NCBI RefSeq assembly: GCF_040717535.1
Contig: NZ_JBFEFI010000006.1
Location: 418,709 to 482,708 of the forward strand
Source: Thalassoglobus sp. JC818
Lineage (GTDB): Bacteria > Planctomycetota > Planctomycetia > Planctomycetales > Planctomycetaceae
Reading direction: 5' to 3'
Length of the DNA: 64,000 nt
Part shown: positions 25,860-35,224 of the stretch, one piece after another
Position numbering within the stretch: position 1 is the stretch's first letter
Layout: every line of letters begins with the position of its first letter
The notes under the pieces: model-generated
Databases searched by the model: none
What the model was told of the DNA's origin: nothing
Seen by the model: only the letters and a program-made list of their open reading frames with translations
Position numbers and translations under genes: made by a program

Positions 25860-27563
25860 TTACTCTTCACTCACGTCGAGAATCTCGACTTCCTCAAACT
25901 TTCCGACAGCCATGCTGGCTCCACCCACGACAAGCAGTTCGTGGTCGCTGACTGGCAGCATACGATGGAAGAATCGAGCAGTAGGAGTCTTGGCCACAAT
26001 CTCCCACTGAGAACCATCGTCGGAGAGACGCTGCAGGTTGCCTTTGAAAGTGCTGGCGTAAAGATGTCCGCCTGCGGCAAATGCCGATGCTCCGAACCCT
26101 GTCATCCCGGCGGAGAATCCACCTCCGGAACTGTCATCGTCATCATCAGCGTCTTTTGCCTTTTCAACGACCAGCTCTGGTCCTTCTGACCAGCTTTCAG
26201 TTTGCGGATCGTAGATGTTCATCGCGGTTGTTGGACCGCCTTCCGATTGCATTCCACCGATGACGTAGAGCTTGTCATTGAAGGCTGCAACTGCCAGTGC
26301 TCGACGCTGGAATGGTGGTGCTGGAAGGGCTGTCCACTCTGGGTTTTCTGCATTCAAATCCATCGACCAAGCTGTCTGATGCCAAACTTCGTCGCTTTCA
26401 CCTTGGAGTTGCCATCCGCCAATCACGTAAATCGTGTCGTTGAGCACAGCTGCGTCGAAAGATGAACGAGGCTCAGGCAGCGAAGGCATGTCGACCCATT
26501 GGTTTTCCTTGAGGTCGTAAGCTGCGACAGAGTCTTGAGACCACAAGTCGTGCTCTTCGCCTTCAGCATTTTTGGCAGTGAATCCACCAATTCGATAAAG
26601 CCGGTCGCCATGAGCAACCATTGCCAATCCCTGCAGCGGAGGACCATCAGCAAGTTCAGTCCACTGACCATTGTCGAGGTTCAATTGAAGAAGCGTGTGT
26701 CCCTGCTCTTCATTGGAATACGAGTGTGCTGACCCGGAGTGTCCACCGTAGATGTAGACGTTGTCACCGAGGATTGCACCACCGAAACTTGTCACAGGCT
26801 GCTCAAGCGGTTGGAGGTCTCGTCTCACAGCCTGTGACAGGTCGGACTGCACTCGCAATGTCAAGGTGGTGTAGTGGCGTGTTTCTGGATATTCCTTACC
26901 GTCGAACTCACCTGACTCTGGCTCGACGTGCTTGGCACGGATCGAATAAAGCCCAGGTTGATCAATCGGGAGGACGACGGTTCCAGACTCGCCGGTTGTT
27001 CCTTCGAACTCAAACAATTCGGGTCCACTGGCAACGACTTCACTGCCTTCAACTGCTTCGCCGTTGAAGAGCACGTGCAGATTGATACCGTCTGCGGCTT
27101 CTTCAGGGATGACGTCCAGTTTCAAAGCTTTCGATGTATCAATCGAGGTCCAAGCAGCTGAATTCACTGACGGCCCAGTTTTCGCGTAATACTTCAGACG
27201 AAAAACGGTGTCACCGCGATCCATCACTCCAAGATCATGAGTCGCGACGATGAGCGTACTGTCGGTCTCGCCAGCTGGAATCGCTGTCGAAACAGAGTCT
27301 TCTGTGCGATCGATCTCCAAGGCTTTCATCTCTTTGTCAGCCTGAACAGCCCATGCACTCATTCCGTCTGTGTATTTCAGAAATGCAGGATCATCGGCGG
27401 AAGCATCTTCGCCGAAGTAGACTTCGATGCGAGTGGTGTCGCCCTTCGTCGCTTGTGGAGCGAGAAAGATGAAGTGTGCATTCACACGACTCGAAAGACC
27501 GAACACAACGCACCACGCAACTAAACACAACGTGCATTTGAGCACAAGATTATTCTTCATCAT
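25860..27563 (-). CDS. Secreted DUF4198-like plus Kelch-repeat protein
   Basis: A 567-residue exported protein with a signal peptide (about 10-30). The N-terminal part, from AHFIFLAPQATKGDTTRIEV to about residue 230, has the beta-rich look of DUF4198 proteins, which often accompany metal uptake. From about 255 on there are at least five Kelch repeats, visible as NVYIYGG, RLYRIGGF, TIYVIGGW, KLYVIGGM and ELLVVGGA, making a beta propeller that binds ligands or proteins. An acidic insert (KDADDDDDSSGGG) interrupts the last blades. AGGA lies correctly before the double ATG at 27563/27560. It is followed by a strong terminator, and the DUF1559/lipoprotein pair lies upstream on the same strand. Confidence 0.85.
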   Translation of the reverse strand: MMKNNLVLKCTLCLVAWCVVFGLSSRVNAHFIFLAPQATKGDTTRIEVYFGEDASADDPAFLKYTDGMSAWAVQADKEMKALEIDRTEDSVSTAIPAGETDSTLIVATHDLGVMDRGDTVFRLKYYAKTGPSVNSAAWTSIDTSKALKLDVIPEEAADGINLHVLFNGEAVEGSEVVASGPELFEFEGTTGESGTVVLPIDQPGLYSIRAKHVEPESGEFDGKEYPETRHYTTLTLRVQSDLSQAVRRDLQPLEQPVTSFGGAILGDNVYIYGGHSGSAHSYSNEEQGHTLLQLNLDNGQWTELADGPPLQGLAMVAHGDRLYRIGGFTAKNAEGEEHDLWSQDSVAAYDLKENQWVDMPSLPEPRSSFDAAVLNDTIYVIGGWQLQGESDEVWHQTAWSMDLNAENPEWTALPAPPFQRRALAVAAFNDKLYVIGGMQSEGGPTTAMNIYDPQTESWSEGPELVVEKAKDADDDDDSSGGGFSAGMTGFGASAFAAGGHLYASTFKGNLQRLSDDGSQWEIVAKTPTARFFHRMLPVSDHELLVVGGASMAVGKFEEVEILDVSEE

Positions 27564-27589
27564 AATGGTCCTGAAAAGGAGATCACCAG

Positions 27590-28054
27590 TTACTTGCTGG
27601 AAAGTTCAAAGCTGTAAGTATTCGGGCCGTCCGCAGCGACACTCTCGACAAGCTGACTTCGCTTGTTGTACTTAGGAGGAACGCGGATGACTTCGATCGT
27701 CTTAATTCCCTGCTCCCTGAGCTGTTTAATCGCCTGCTCGTCATCCATGGCATAGCCACCGTCATCGGTCGACTCGATTTCAATTCGATGCTCACCAACT
27801 ACCGGTCCGGATGCGCTATCGATTTTGAATTGGCCCTCGCTGATGGGAACAGTTGTTTTGGGGCCTCCGGTGTCTCCTGTTGGAACAAACCGCACGACAC
27901 CTTCTTTCAAGGGAACATCATCTAACGTGACAGAGCCTTCGACAGCAGCACGGGGAGGTCCTTCGCCCCCAGATCCGCACCCAATCGCGCAGATCATCAA
28001 AGCAGCCAGTCCGCAGCTCAAAAAATACTGAGGAAACCTGCTCTTAAAACTCAC
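27590..28054 (-). CDS. Small lipoprotein paired with a DUF1559 protein
   Basis: The reading frame is open further upstream, but GTG 28054 starts a clear lipoprotein signal ([16 protein letters not shown], lipid Cys26), giving 154 residues. The mature part begins with small residues and continues as a beta-sandwich-like domain ([43 protein letters not shown]). It matches the type of transthyretin-like lipoproteins that planctomycetes encode behind DUF1559 genes. The start overlaps the DUF1559 stop by 11 bases, so the two are translated together and probably act together at the envelope. Biochemical role unknown. Confidence 0.85.
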   Translation of the reverse strand: MSFKSRFPQYFLSCGLAALMICAIGCGSGGEGPPRAAVEGSVTLDDVPLKEGVVRFVPTGDTGGPKTTVPISEGQFKIDSASGPVVGEHRIEIESTDDGGYAMDDEQAIKQLREQGIKTIEVIRVPPKYNKRSQLVESVAADGPNTYSFELSSK

Positions 28055-28976
28055 CGATGATCTCCCCACCAGATCGAGTCGCGAGTCCGTCGAGAAGCTG
28101 TGCATCGATGTTTTCTGAGATGAAATGGACCGAGCCATCAGAGAAGGTGAACTGAACTCCCCCAACGTGATCGCTTCGGAAAGAGCGGGTCCAGTTGCTG
28201 TCGAAAATGCCGTCTTCTGCAATATCACGAGGATTGAAATCGAACTCCGTCGTGGCTGCCGTTGATCCGGGGTATGGGCTGGCCCAGTAGGTGAACGAGT
28301 ACCGTGATTGTCCCGCACAGTCTCCAGAACTGAACTTGTAATCGGGAAGGTTGTAGGCCGTTTCGCCGATCATCATGGTGCTGCTGGTTCCGTCGAGGAA
28401 ATCGCGAAACTTCGTCTTACCGGGCGTGCTGTCTGTGTAGACGATCGCTCCATCCAGTTCCGGTCGTGGAAGACGATAGAACGACCAGTACTGATTGAAG
28501 TCTTTCGACCCGATACAGGCTGCGTAGTTCCCGGGGGCTCTTCCGCTATCTGTATCACAGCTCGGAACCTGTCGACGCGATGGCGACGAAGGGCAGAGAT
28601 AGAACGGAAGAACCTGACTCACGACAGCCTGGTTCTCTGGATCTGCATTTCCCTTGGTGAAATCGTAGAGATTGTAGGCTGACGATTGTTCGATCATCGG
28701 GAGAATGCTGGCGAACAGACTTGAGCCGCTGAGGCTCGAGTAGTTGAGTCCGCCGGAATTCGCATTCGGAAACTGCAAGTACACGTCGTGATAGTTGTGA
28801 ATTGCGAGACCGATTTGCTTCATGTTGTTCTTGCACTGAGTTCGTCGGGCCGCTTCCCGCGCCTGTTGAACTGCTGGAAGAAGAAGTGCAATGAGGATCG
28901 CAATAATCGCGATCACAACAAGCAACTCGATGAGTGTGAACCCGCGCGAACGCATCAATTTTTCGTGGCGATGCAT
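28044..28976 (-). CDS. DUF1559 protein with type IV prepilin-like N-terminus
   Basis: About 310 residues beginning [22 protein letters not shown]. The GFTLIE cleavage/methylation site and the following hydrophobic helix are those of prepilins and pseudopilins. The C-terminal domain shows DUF1559 marks: [57 protein letters not shown] and a closing [14 protein letters not shown]1559 is hugely expanded in planctomycetes; family members are thought to form surface or pseudopilus-like structures, but no function is proven. ATG 28976 has a GGAGG site 8 bases upstream, better than the frame's first possible start at 29024. It overlaps the following lipoprotein gene. Confidence 0.95.
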   Translation of the reverse strand: MHRHEKLMRSRGFTLIELLVVIAIIAILIALLLPAVQQAREAARRTQCKNNMKQIGLAIHNYHDVYLQFPNANSGGLNYSSLSGSSLFASILPMIEQSSAYNLYDFTKGNADPENQAVVSQVLPFYLCPSSPSRRQVPSCDTDSGRAPGNYAACIGSKDFNQYWSFYRLPRPELDGAIVYTDSTPGKTKFRDFLDGTSSTMMIGETAYNLPDYKFSSGDCAGQSRYSFTYWASPYPGSTAATTEFDFNPRDIAEDGIFDSNWTRSFRSDHVGGVQFTFSDGSVHFISENIDAQLLDGLATRSGGEIIGEF

Positions 28977-29384
28977 GCCAGAACCTCCAGAACTCGGACC
29001 GTCGTTGGGAAACGGACACTCCAACAGGGGTGTCGTCGAATTCCGAGCATGGCTGGCTGCCTTGCGACGCTGGGTGGCTGGCTAAACCTCGGAAGCAAAT
29101 TCATCAGTTGAGTTTGGCCTGACGAGCGTGGCCACAACTGCAACTGAGACTCATTCTCAACAAGGGATTCTGGAATGTCAACCGACAAGAAGCCCGTTTT
29201 CAGAATTCGCTCAATCGAGCCCGCACGATCCTGCAAATTGGGTATGAATCGGCTCGATATTGAAAGGCGGTTTGTGCCACACATCAATCTCAGGAGGTGA
29301 AATACAACGCCATAGCCAGCTTTGACCCGGGCAACACTCACACCAATCAAGCCGGGCGATTCTCGTTCGCTTTGGGAAACCAAC
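28977..29384. other. Gene-free stretch of 408 bases
   Basis: It separates the DUF1559 gene from the SDR gene, both on the minus strand. It should hold the DUF1559 promoter. I see no strong hairpin, repeat or convincing small gene. Confidence 0.45.
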
Positions 29385-30290
29385 TCAGCCGTTGATGATT
29401 TCCCCACCATTGATGTGAATCACCTGCCCCGTCATGTACGAACTTTCTCGAGAAGCGAGGAACACAAACGCTGTGGCACATTCCCATGGTTGCCCAGCTC
29501 GTCCCATTGGAGTGTCTGTTCCAAAGGTCGCGACTTTCTCTTCCGAGAACGTTGCAGGAATCAAAGGTGTCCAGATCGGCCCGGGCGCAACGGCGTTGAC
29601 TCGAATCCCCTTTGAAACGAGAGATTGCGACAATGATCGAGTCAAGCTGACAATAGCCCCCTTGCTCGCAGAATAGTCGAGCAAGCCCGGGCTACCCCGA
29701 TAGGCTGTGATTGAAGTCGTATTGATGATCGAAGAGTCTGCTTGAGCCTCGAGATATGGAAGTGCAGCTTTGGTCAGGTAGAACATGCTGAAGACATTCG
29801 CGGCAAATGTCTGTTGCAGTTGTTCAGGCGAAATGCCTTCGATGGAATCCTTGGGATGTTGCTCTGCTGCATTATTCACCAGCACATCCAACTGGCCAAA
29901 TTTGGCGACTGTTTTCTCAACCACACTCTGACAGAAGGCAGGTTCGCTCACGTCACCTGAGAAGATTTCGCATTCTGCTCCTTCTTTTTCCATGAGTGCG
30001 CAAGTTTCTTGTGCGTCCCGGTCTTCATCCAAGTAGACCAACGCGACTTTTGCTCCTTCACGTGCGAATGCCACCGAGACAGCCCGACCGATTCCGCTAT
30101 CGCCGCCTGTGATCAGTGCTACCTTCCCTGCGAGTCGTCGAGCCCCTTTCAATTCGTCAGGAACATCCCATTCGGGAAGAGGTGTCATCTGAAACTCTCG
30201 ACCAGGCTGATGGTCCTGGGCCTGCTTAGGCCGCACCATTTTGTCCTGAGCGTCACCCTGCTCTTTCGATTTATTCGCCATCACTGACAT
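29385..30290 (-). CDS. Short-chain dehydrogenase/reductase (YghA/YhdF-like)
   Basis: A 301-residue classical SDR with a roughly 50-residue N-terminal extension rich in charged residues (PLPEWDVPDELKGARRLAGK). That extension is the hallmark of the YghA/YhdF/YdaD general-stress subgroup. The NAD(P) motif ITGGDSGIGRA is at about 60-70, VNNAAE at 139-143, and the catalytic Ser193, Tyr206 and Lys210 (YSASK) are intact. It would reduce or oxidise a small alcohol or aldehyde in the cytoplasm. Members of this subgroup are often stress induced; the neighbouring small charged protein may share that control. The true substrate is not known. Confidence 0.93.
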   Translation of the reverse strand: MSVMANKSKEQGDAQDKMVRPKQAQDHQPGREFQMTPLPEWDVPDELKGARRLAGKVALITGGDSGIGRAVSVAFAREGAKVALVYLDEDRDAQETCALMEKEGAECEIFSGDVSEPAFCQSVVEKTVAKFGQLDVLVNNAAEQHPKDSIEGISPEQLQQTFAANVFSMFYLTKAALPYLEAQADSSIINTTSITAYRGSPGLLDYSASKGAIVSLTRSLSQSLVSKGIRVNAVAPGPIWTPLIPATFSEEKVATFGTDTPMGRAGQPWECATAFVFLASRESSYMTGQVIHINGGEIING

Positions 30291-30392
30291 CCCTTCGCTT
30301 CGAAAACGAAAAGCGGATGCAATGGACTATCAAAGTGGCACTGAAATCCATCACATCCGCACAAGACTCGATCACTCAAAGTCAGCCTCCGA

Positions 30393-30746
30393 TCAAACGG
30401 GGTACTTGTAGACGTAAGCGTGACGAATCAACGGACGATCCCGGTCGTAGTTCCCCGGATACTCGCCTTTCAACTTCGCATCGAGGTCAGCGTTCCAGCT
30501 TGGGTAAGCGGATGTGTACCGACGCTTGGCGGCGTACCCAAACCGAAAGGCTTGCTCGTGATTTTCAAAGGAGTCGTCGCTTCCCATGGCCTGCTTGATG
30601 GTGTCATCGACATCCTGATCCATGTCTCGGGAACTATCGTCCCCGAAGTCTGCCTTCGTTTGCTCCCAGTCGTTCGCGAAGGCTCGCTTCACACGTTCCC
30701 AGCTACTGAGATCTTCATCAGTGCAGAAAGTCTCCTGATTTTTCAT
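30393..30746 (-). CDS. Small conserved hypothetical protein, possibly stress related
   Basis: The 117-residue acidic protein has no signal peptide or membrane helix. It opens MKNQETFCTDEDLSSWERVKRAF, has a central KQAMGSDDSFENHEQAFRFGYAAKRRY, and ends in HAYVYKYPV. I have seen similar short proteins beside stress-response genes but cannot name a family. It lies about 100 bases upstream of the SDR gene on the same strand, which suggests shared expression. Composition and codon use look like those of its neighbours, so I take it as a real gene. Confidence 0.7.
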   Translation of the reverse strand: MKNQETFCTDEDLSSWERVKRAFANDWEQTKADFGDDSSRDMDQDVDDTIKQAMGSDDSFENHEQAFRFGYAAKRRYTSAYPSWNADLDAKLKGEYPGNYDRDRPLIRHAYVYKYPV

Positions 30747-31476
30747 TGGATTATTCCTGATTCTTGAAGTCGGAAGAGAGAGAGACGCTGCCCCTCAGCG
30801 CACATCGCGAGAGAGTCGCCCGCCATTCGAACAAGCGAGCGAGCTGCGTCGACAAAACACCACAGATGCAAGGAGCGTGCCTACATAATCATTTCTTTTG
30901 ATGATCTTCAGAGGCGCGCCCACCGACTGAGAAAATTCATCGAACTAATCAGGCATACCGCAAAAACTTTGCGATCACCGCCGTGCAAAAGGCTACCTCC
31001 GCTACTTGCTTCAGGATTTTGCTCAACACGTTGATCACGTGCGAACCTGAGCGGGATTCATCCATGCTGGAGGCTCAAGCTTCATGCGTTTTGGAAAACA
31101 AGCGGCGACAACGCCCACTTCCGCAATCCAGCTTCCATTCAGCACCTGAATGCTCCGCGATCGGTTGTGTTGAGCACCTCGACGGCTCAGAACAAGCCCT
31201 CGAACGACACCGTAAACAATTACGCTACAAGAAGTTCAGACACTCAACTGAATGAAAGCTTTGTCACTCGACGATCTTCGACTGCCTGGAATCACAGCAA
31301 AGCGGAAGCAAGTCGTCGCCAGCTTCATCCGAATCCGGACTTTCCGATGCTTCACCCGTCTAACGCATCTTCATGACATATTCACAACCGACTCGGTTGC
31401 AACAGTTGTGCAACTAGAGTCCAATATTACTTCACTGTCGCAACGACAAGCCTTTTTGCAGCCCCAGAGGTTCGAA
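30747..31476. other. Gene-poor divergent spacer of 730 bases
   Basis: It lies between the small hypothetical (minus) and the DUF58 gene (plus). Short plus-strand frames at 30983-31255 and 31252-31476 lack domain character; the second is an in-frame upstream extension of the DUF58 gene. Both promoters should be here. No repeat or RNA fold stands out. Confidence 0.45.
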
Positions 31477-32745
31477 GTGAAGGTTATTCACGAATCACTT
31501 CACAAAGCTCACAACGTTCTGAACCATGATTTTTGCCCTTGGGCAAATCGCTGGGTTTATTGGATTAAGCACCCGTTGGCGTGCCTGGCTGCTGCAGCGA
31601 TTGTCGCGGGAAGTTGTGGACTTTTCGTCAATCCGGTCGGCTTCGCGATTCTAGCTGCAATTCTGCTCGTCGGTCTTCTGGGAGCTGTCTGGCCATGGAT
31701 TTGCTCGCGCGGGCTGAGCGCCGAAGCTGAATTCATTCAAACGCGATGCCGATTTGGCGATTCCGCCCTCGTTCAGTTACGCATCAAAAACCGATACCCC
31801 TGGCCCGCGTGGGGATTGTCGATTCGCCGAGGATTTCACGACGGAGTCGATGAGTCTCAAGGCATCTCCTTGGCCCGCGTGAAGGGCTGGTCCGACACTG
31901 AATTCGAATGGGTTTTCACCCCTCCCAGTCGTGGTGTTTTTCCTCAAGGACTGCCACAAGTCGATACTGCGTTCCCGTTTGGATTCTGGCAGGCTTTCGT
32001 TCCGATTGAGCTCAAGAGCGAACTGGTGGTCTGGCCAGAATCGGTGCCTCTGGATGCGATGCCTGATGTCGTCGACATTCAAACACGGGAAGATCAGCTG
32101 ACTGACCGCCGATGCGGCGACACCGGCGAGATGATCGGAATCCGACCGTATCGCGAGGGAGATTCACTGCGACAAGTGCATTGGCTGCAGACAGCACGGA
32201 CGGGAAAGCTGATTGTGATGGAAAGACAGACTCCCGCAACATCTGCAGTGCGTCTTCTCGTCGACATCGATCACTCTCGACACCGTTTTGACTCCCGCCG
32301 AAATTCACTCGAACAAGCTCTTTCGATTGCAGCGAGCATCATCGAATCCATGCATCGAAATCATGCGTTCATCGAACTTCAAATTCACGAACAACTGATT
32401 CCAATCGGCAGTTCCTTCGGAGATCTGCGTCGCGGATTGGATGCACTGGCCCGCGTACCCGCCGACGGAATTCATTGCCATCACTCTTGCCATTTCGATC
32501 AACCGACTCGATGTCTTCCCACGATCGCTGTGACCACAGACCTCGCTCTGCGTCACCATCGGACTCACCCGCACGTCTCCCGCGGCGAGCGATATATCGT
32601 CGTCCAGACGAACGGGGATGCCCAAGACTCTTCACCGTCGAAGCAGGCTGATTGCGACTGCCATTCCTGGCTGGACGTCAAATCCGATGAAGTGCTTCGG
32701 GATGTCCTTCCCGCTCGTTGGCGAAAGGCGTGTCATGTCCAGTGA
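31477..32745 (+). CDS. DUF58 domain membrane protein
   Basis: The 422-residue product has two adjacent membrane helices at about 28-68 (PLACLAAAAIVAGSCG and FAILAAILLVGLLGAVW). A beta domain follows, then the DUF58 core with DVVDIQTREDQLTDRR, the signature GEMIGIRPYREGDSLRQVHW, and a VWA-like end (VRLLVDIDHSRHR). DUF58 proteins are regularly encoded with MoxR ATPases and transglutaminase-like membrane proteins, exactly as here. GTG 31477, with AGAGG six bases upstream, is preferred to the ATG at 31252 because the extra 75 residues show no domain character. The next gene overlaps its end by 11 bases. Confidence 0.9.
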   Translation: MKVIHESLHKAHNVLNHDFCPWANRWVYWIKHPLACLAAAAIVAGSCGLFVNPVGFAILAAILLVGLLGAVWPWICSRGLSAEAEFIQTRCRFGDSALVQLRIKNRYPWPAWGLSIRRGFHDGVDESQGISLARVKGWSDTEFEWVFTPPSRGVFPQGLPQVDTAFPFGFWQAFVPIELKSELVVWPESVPLDAMPDVVDIQTREDQLTDRRCGDTGEMIGIRPYREGDSLRQVHWLQTARTGKLIVMERQTPATSAVRLLVDIDHSRHRFDSRRNSLEQALSIAASIIESMHRNHAFIELQIHEQLIPIGSSFGDLRRGLDALARVPADGIHCHHSCHFDQPTRCLPTIAVTTDLALRHHRTHPHVSRGERYIVVQTNGDAQDSSPSKQADCDCHSWLDVKSDEVLRDVLPARWRKACHVQ

Positions 32746-35224
32746 TCCCGCTCAGTCAGCCGGTTCCAGTCCAGTTTCGCTGCAAGGCAAGACTCTCAAG
32801 AGTGCTCATTCACAGCCTGAAGGAATTGATGATCTTTCGAGTACCTCTTCGCAGCTGATGACATTGCTTCTCGCAGCGATTGCGGTACTTGTCCATGCCA
32901 TCGTTGTTGCAGATGAGCATTACGGGGCGCTTTTCTGGGGATGTTTGCTGCTTCAAACTTTCGGGATGCTGATCGCTTCCTGGTGGTTTCGCCGGCGAAT
33001 TGAACGACTCGGTCATGACCTCTTCGTTTCTCCTCTGCTCGTCCTTGCCGGATTGAGTGCTCTGGCGTGGGAAGGCATCTCCCGACAATTTCTCGACAGC
33101 GGTCAGCCGTTTGAAATCATCACGATGAGCGCGATTCGGAATCTCGTCATCGGACTTGCGATCGCCAGCGTGAAACCTGCTCCGCAAAAACTGACTGTGG
33201 CTCTCAGCCTCTTTCTGGTCATTTTTGGAGTCACCACCTGTCACGATCGAATCACCCACTGGCTCGCCGGAACGTTTGCACTTGGTGGAGTCGTCTGGCT
33301 TTCGGTTTCGCACTGGGAAAACGTCAGTCGGCGTCTGAAAGGTCGGGAAAAAGTCCGTTGGCCTCGCTGGGTCGTTGCTGTTCCCATCTTGTTGATCGTT
33401 GTCGGAATCGGCGCGATCAGTGCGAATCAGCGGGCAGCGATGGCCCTTCATGGATTTCTTCCCAGTTCTGGGGGAACGGGAGACGACAGTCCCTATTCGC
33501 GAAACGGAGTGGGCAGCGGAGAAAGACTCGTCGCTGGGACAGATTCGATTCAAAGCTTTGCTCCCATCGAAGACGCTCCGTTTATGCAGGACGATAAGCC
33601 GAGTCTGTACGACGTGTTCGACGACCTCTATCAGGAAGAGGTGAAGATGAACACGAGCGACCGGGCCATCGCACTTCCTCCGGAACTTGGTGCCCGAGCC
33701 AAAGAGCACCTTCACAGTCAAATCAAAAAAGCCAACCGGGAATTCTCAACTCTGCGTGAACCTACCAAGGATTCAGAGAAACGAAAAGTCAAAGATGTCG
33801 ACAGCGACGCCATGTTTTATGTGGCGGGGCGGGTGCCACTTCATCTTCGGTCACAAATCTATGATCTCTTCGACGGAATCTCCTGGTATCCGCAAAAGCA
33901 ACGACTCCACCACAAACCTTTCGAGATCTCGGAGTCAGCTGGCAAGCCCTGGCTACGACTGCATGACGCGGGTGAATTTCACGAGTTCCTCGGCCCGGCG
34001 GAAACGCATGCGTTAAAGATCATCAATCTCGACACGAATGTCATTCCATCGCCGCTCTACACGCACGGGATTCATATTGACCTCGTCGATCGGCCCGATA
34101 TGTTCCAACATGGACCTCCCGGGCTGGTGGCTCTCGACCGGAAATCACTGCCGAGTCTCGTGCCGATTCATGTAGCGTCCCGTTCAATCGATTGGGATGC
34201 GCTCAACACTGAAGAGAAGTTGTTTCTGAGGGCTCACACGGATCAAGCAATCTCCGTCATCCCGACGAATATCGATCGTGAAGCTCTGGACGACCTTGCG
34301 GAGCAAATCTGTGACGGTATTGACGAAGGATGGCCTCAGATCGCAGCTGTCCGAGACTATCTTCGCACTCACTACAAACTCAATCCTGACTGGAGACCGC
34401 AGGACACGGAGACGCCCGGAGTGGAACAATTCCTCTTCGAATCTCATGAGGGGCCTGACTATCAATTCGCAACCGCTGCGGCGCTGTTGCTGCGAAGCCT
34501 GGGATATGCATCACGGGTAGTGAGTGGATTCTATGCCGATCCAAATCGATACGATGCCGATTCGCAGCACACTCCAGTACTTGCTGAAGATGTTCACTTC
34601 TGGACAGAAGTTCGAGTCTATGCCGAAGACTGGATCACTGTCGAAGCAACCCCCGGATACGAAGTCCTCGGACCACCACTCGGGCTGTTTCAGGAAGCCT
34701 GGAACGTCATCGTCGCTGGGATCGATCTCATTATCCGTCACTGGATACTGGCAATCGCCGCTGGGCTGACTCTCGTCGCTCTCTGGTGGGCGCGATGCTG
34801 GCTCGTCGATCGTTTTGAAACAGGTCTCTGGCGGTTGAAGCTTTGGCGCACTCCAGATCTCGCTGTTGCTAACACACTGAAACTCCTACGACAGCGTGCT
34901 CGTCTGATTGGGCACCAACCGAAAATCTCGATTACGCATCATCAGTGGTTGAGCGAACTGATGGCATGCAACTCACACGTCGAAGAATCGCAAATGCTCT
35001 ATCAGTTGCGCCGTGAAATTGACATCGCGGCCTACGCTCGCCACTTGAATAACCTGACTCCTGAGACCATTGAACTCTGTCATGTGATTGGACGGAACTG
35101 CTCTCTGAGTTGGTTTCGCGGTCTGTACAACGAACAGCCTTCCAACGACAGCTTAGAGAAAAACATCGTGGAATCTCATCCACCCGAATCCCGAGCAAAT
35201 CATGGTGAACTTCTTAGAAAATGA
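32735..35224 (+). CDS. Transglutaminase-like (TgpA-type) membrane protein with altered catalytic Cys
   Basis: An 829-residue protein with about six N-terminal membrane helices (residues roughly 40-235), a large outside domain containing a transglutaminase-like core (about 515-650), another helix at about 670-690, and a cytoplasmic DUF4129-like tail. In the core, the usual catalytic Cys before FATA is Asp575 (EGPDYQFATAAALLLRSLG). His621 (DVHFWTEV) is kept and the third residue is Glu637. The enzyme is therefore probably not an active thiol transglutaminase or protease. ATG 32735 overlaps the DUF58 end and has AAAGG upstream. The 3' end overlaps the MoxR gene by 23 bases, so the three form one translated unit. 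Confidence 0.88.
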   Translation: MSSDPAQSAGSSPVSLQGKTLKSAHSQPEGIDDLSSTSSQLMTLLLAAIAVLVHAIVVADEHYGALFWGCLLLQTFGMLIASWWFRRRIERLGHDLFVSPLLVLAGLSALAWEGISRQFLDSGQPFEIITMSAIRNLVIGLAIASVKPAPQKLTVALSLFLVIFGVTTCHDRITHWLAGTFALGGVVWLSVSHWENVSRRLKGREKVRWPRWVVAVPILLIVVGIGAISANQRAAMALHGFLPSSGGTGDDSPYSRNGVGSGERLVAGTDSIQSFAPIEDAPFMQDDKPSLYDVFDDLYQEEVKMNTSDRAIALPPELGARAKEHLHSQIKKANREFSTLREPTKDSEKRKVKDVDSDAMFYVAGRVPLHLRSQIYDLFDGISWYPQKQRLHHKPFEISESAGKPWLRLHDAGEFHEFLGPAETHALKIINLDTNVIPSPLYTHGIHIDLVDRPDMFQHGPPGLVALDRKSLPSLVPIHVASRSIDWDALNTEEKLFLRAHTDQAISVIPTNIDREALDDLAEQICDGIDEGWPQIAAVRDYLRTHYKLNPDWRPQDTETPGVEQFLFESHEGPDYQFATAAALLLRSLGYASRVVSGFYADPNRYDADSQHTPVLAEDVHFWTEVRVYAEDWITVEATPGYEVLGPPLGLFQEAWNVIVAGIDLIIRHWILAIAAGLTLVALWWARCWLVDRFETGLWRLKLWRTPDLAVANTLKLLRQRARLIGHQPKISITHHQWLSELMACNSHVEESQMLYQLRREIDIAAYARHLNNLTPETIELCHVIGRNCSLSWFRGLYNEQPSNDSLEKNIVESHPPESRANHGELLRK

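Noticed and set aside
28055..28318. Upstream extension of the small lipoprotein frame
   Set aside because: It would overlap the DUF1559 coding region extensively, and the lipoprotein signal starts at 28054.
31252..31476. 75-residue upstream extension of the DUF58 protein
   Set aside because: No domain character; GTG 31477 has a good ribosome-binding site and gives the usual family N-terminus.
32810..33721. 303-codon minus-strand frame opposite the transglutaminase-like gene
   Set aside because: The plus-strand protein has membrane helices and a domain; the antisense product is Arg/Ser/Asp-rich low-complexity, typical of a shadow.
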